Positions 61,798 to 64,000 of a DNA stretch of 64,000 nucleotides are shown here, piece by piece (position 1 is the stretch's first letter; each line of letters opens with the position of its first letter). Source of the DNA: Polytrichum commune (lineage: Eukaryota > Streptophyta > Polytrichopsida > Polytrichales > Polytrichaceae); contig OX485809.1 of the NCBI GenBank assembly GCA_950295325.1, positions 5,146,001 through 5,210,000 on the forward strand. Direction: 5' to 3'. The notes beneath the pieces were generated by a model. The model saw only the letters and a list, made by a program, of their open reading frames with translations, ran no database searches and was not told the DNA's origin. The translations under genes and the position numbers were made by a program.

Positions 61798-64000
61798 GCC
61801 TCCAATGTAGCAAAATTATGAATAGCAATAAAGAAGCAAAAGCTTCGCTTATTCGCCATTCACCAAATCGCTACAAGCCTACAATGCACAAATAACCTAA
61901 ACCCTAGAACCAGATGATATTGTGTAGATGAATCAAACCGGATGAAATTTGCCTATTTCACAATTCATCCGGGTAAGAATCCTCCTCCTGAAAATGGTTG
62001 CCGGTTGAAATCCGTTGTGTTTTCAAAAGCACCGGTTTACACTAAATGCCGGTTGGACCCGGAGATTGGGATGCATGCCATTCAAGCAAGTTGAAGGTGA
62101 ATTTCAAACGATTCAAAAACCCTTGTAGAGTCTTAAATGCCCCCATATGATCAACGCAATTTCTAATGACAGATGGGTGCTCGAAGATTGGTGCCATTGG
62201 AACATGTTTCGGTTCCTTCTCTTAAAAATAACACTTCTATTGAATAACTAAGTGCAGATCTACAAATAAACACCAATTTGAAAATCACATATTATATGTA
62301 CTAGGCAAGATTGGACCAAGTGCCCCAAACTTAAGTGTCACTTCCTATTTGGATTATACGAGGCTATATGTAGTGTCCAATAATTCTTTATGCAATAATT
62401 CTTTCCGTCCAATGTTCAAGTTTTGAAGTAAGCACACCTAGTTCAATTGCTCAACTTCAATAGACACCTATATTTGATAGGGTCTGTAGTCAAGTACGGA
62501 TAAGTTGTTTGAAAAAGGGATTGAACTACATGCTTCATTTTTTCCAGAAGGTTCTAGGCCCTTTAATCAACATGCGGGGGTGGGGACAGTAATTCGATCA
62601 TTTCAGAAGGAAAAAATATCTTCACTTTTGCATTGTATTAGATACATGTACAAGCTTCAAATATAATGAGGAAAACAATGATGGGCATGATATGGATTTG
62701 CTAATAATCTTGCACTAATTGCGTATTGTAAGTACGACAGTATGTAGGGAGTAGAAGATAGTTAACATTTAGAGAGGCATGACAGTTATAGGTGTAACAT
62801 TTATATCGTGACCGGTGGCCTGTAGTGGGTTCTGAATATATATCTATATTTCCCCTAATTTTAAGTTACGGAGCCCATTATAACCAACATATATCTTCAC
62901 CATGACCGACAACAACTATTTCGACCCTAAACCCTCCACTCCATAAGGTCCTCACGTCTATAATATACAAATATCGACTTCTCACGTTTACAATATCAAT
63001 CTATCGACTTCTAGGGTTTGCCATGCGCGTTCATGCATCGGTCTACTTATCGGTGATGGGTGCGTTAATATCGGTTATGGGTGTCTATTGCCTCAAGCCT
63101 GCACGACGGTGTAAGGATGTTGAGTGTTCGTAGTACTACGCATAAGTTAAGGGCTCTTAATTGCAAGGTGTTACACTGTTGGTTATAACATAACAGTTGG
63201 TATGTATTTAATTTGTGGTATTGATTATAACATATTATGGTGAAAGTGGGTGTCGCAAGGGTTAGCCCTCCATCCCATATTAATATTGTGCACTTTCATA
63301 AGGCTACTAGTAGGCAAATTGAATGCGCTGGCAAGTCTTTCAGACCGTCTAGTTGTGCATGATCGTCGTCCTATTAATGGTTAGTGGTCTATAGACTGTG
63401 GTGCATATATGTCCCAACCCACTCTAGGTACACTAAATATGATATTTAGTGTTAGATACACAAAATACGAACGCATACACTAAATATTAGTAACCCTAGA
63501 TGAAAGTAAGTAACATTAATTGTGAACTATATGAATTAATCCACATATTGCACACTATAAAATTAATGTTAAACGTGTTAACTGTTTACAAAATGGTACT
63601 CCCTTCTTTGTAAATTTGACTCTATAAATGTTAACGAATGAAATACAACCATAATATTCCATCCTATGGTGACATATAATCTAGTTTTGGTACCATTAGA
63701 AGGTACATGGCTACACGTTCATGTGATGTGTCCAAGTATGTGGGTTTGTTCTTGGTGCAGATTGAGAAATATTTGGAAGTTGTGGAATCAATGCAAATGA
63801 ATCTCACCAAAGGACCATTGATTCATATTTCACCCGTGATTTGTAAACTTGTGTTTCAATATAATTATAGTTTTGATTGGGGATTGTAATTTTATGAACG
63901 GTATTCACCCACAAGGACTCTTAACAATTGCGTCTATTTACAAATGTGGAATTTTGTATATTGCTCAAAAAAGTAATTTTATAACTGTGTTATGTCAATG
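61798..64000. other. Non-coding right end
   Basis: Nothing supportable apart from the CCGGTT-rich stretch up to about 62070. AT-rich with scattered short ORFs. Confidence 0.5.

Overview
The window reads as nuclear DNA of a land plant. It has GT-AG introns, an interstitial block of the plant telomere heptamer (CCCTAAA)n at about 14.41-14.49 kb, one ordinary plant gene (a STIG1-like secreted cysteine-rich protein) and large AT-rich non-coding tracts. The lineage cannot be fixed from sequence alone. The heavy load of transposon-like genes would fit a non-seed vascular plant, but that is inference.

Most of the coding sequence belongs to transposon-like elements. Three paralogues of a large multi-exon gene are present: A (minus strand, 8.1 kb to beyond the left edge), B (plus, 18.8-24.3 kb) and C (minus, 57.6-50.9 kb, plus a possible 5' exon at 58.8 kb). 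Joined across introns, B and C read in order as: a variable charged N-terminus; a ParB/DGQHR-like motif (VDGQHS in B, INGQHT in C, WEGNHR in A); a region ending in a degenerate methyltransferase-like motif (NVFGG, NLFGG); a long acidic or coiled-coil linker; and a C-terminal FCP1/NIF-type HAD phosphatase domain (FDLNG). A runs off the window before the later domains. C has four in-frame stops, all explicable as C-to-T or G-to-A transitions, and is probably dead.

Each paralogue carries its own near-perfect palindrome, unrelated in sequence to the others, in an array in the intron just upstream of the exon with the first plausible ATG. A has 35 copies (half-site GAGGCCTCGGA), B has six (half-site TTTACGGACGC) and C has 13 (half-site CACTTTCACTCGA). 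The B palindrome recurs in all introns within the B coding region, once inside a B exon, and in the intron and upstream region of the neighbouring DUF7869 gene. A fourth family (arms CCCACGGGTG) sits inside the A array. Some palindromes differ by symmetric, palindrome-preserving changes. This pairing of a ParB-fold protein with private palindromic arrays is the main candidate for an undescribed system.

Other element genes are two DUF7869 transposase-like genes (B-associated, minus, 8.9-12.0 kb; C-associated, plus, 31.75-34.9 kb), a MULE-like DDE transposase with a C-terminal SWIM zinc finger (plus, 26.25-29.9 kb), a two-exon gene directly downstream of the HAD exon in both B and C, and two small charged ORFs flanking the MULE gene.

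From 35 to 50 kb the window is mostly non-coding: STIG1-like gene at 41.1-41.7 kb, a fold-back element at 36.1 kb, a roughly 200-bp tandem repeat, microsatellites and a MITE-like inverted repeat. From 58.8 to 64 kb it holds a short tandem repeat, an AT-rich tract between perfect 22-bp inverted repeats, one 57-codon protein-like ORF and otherwise nothing recognisable.
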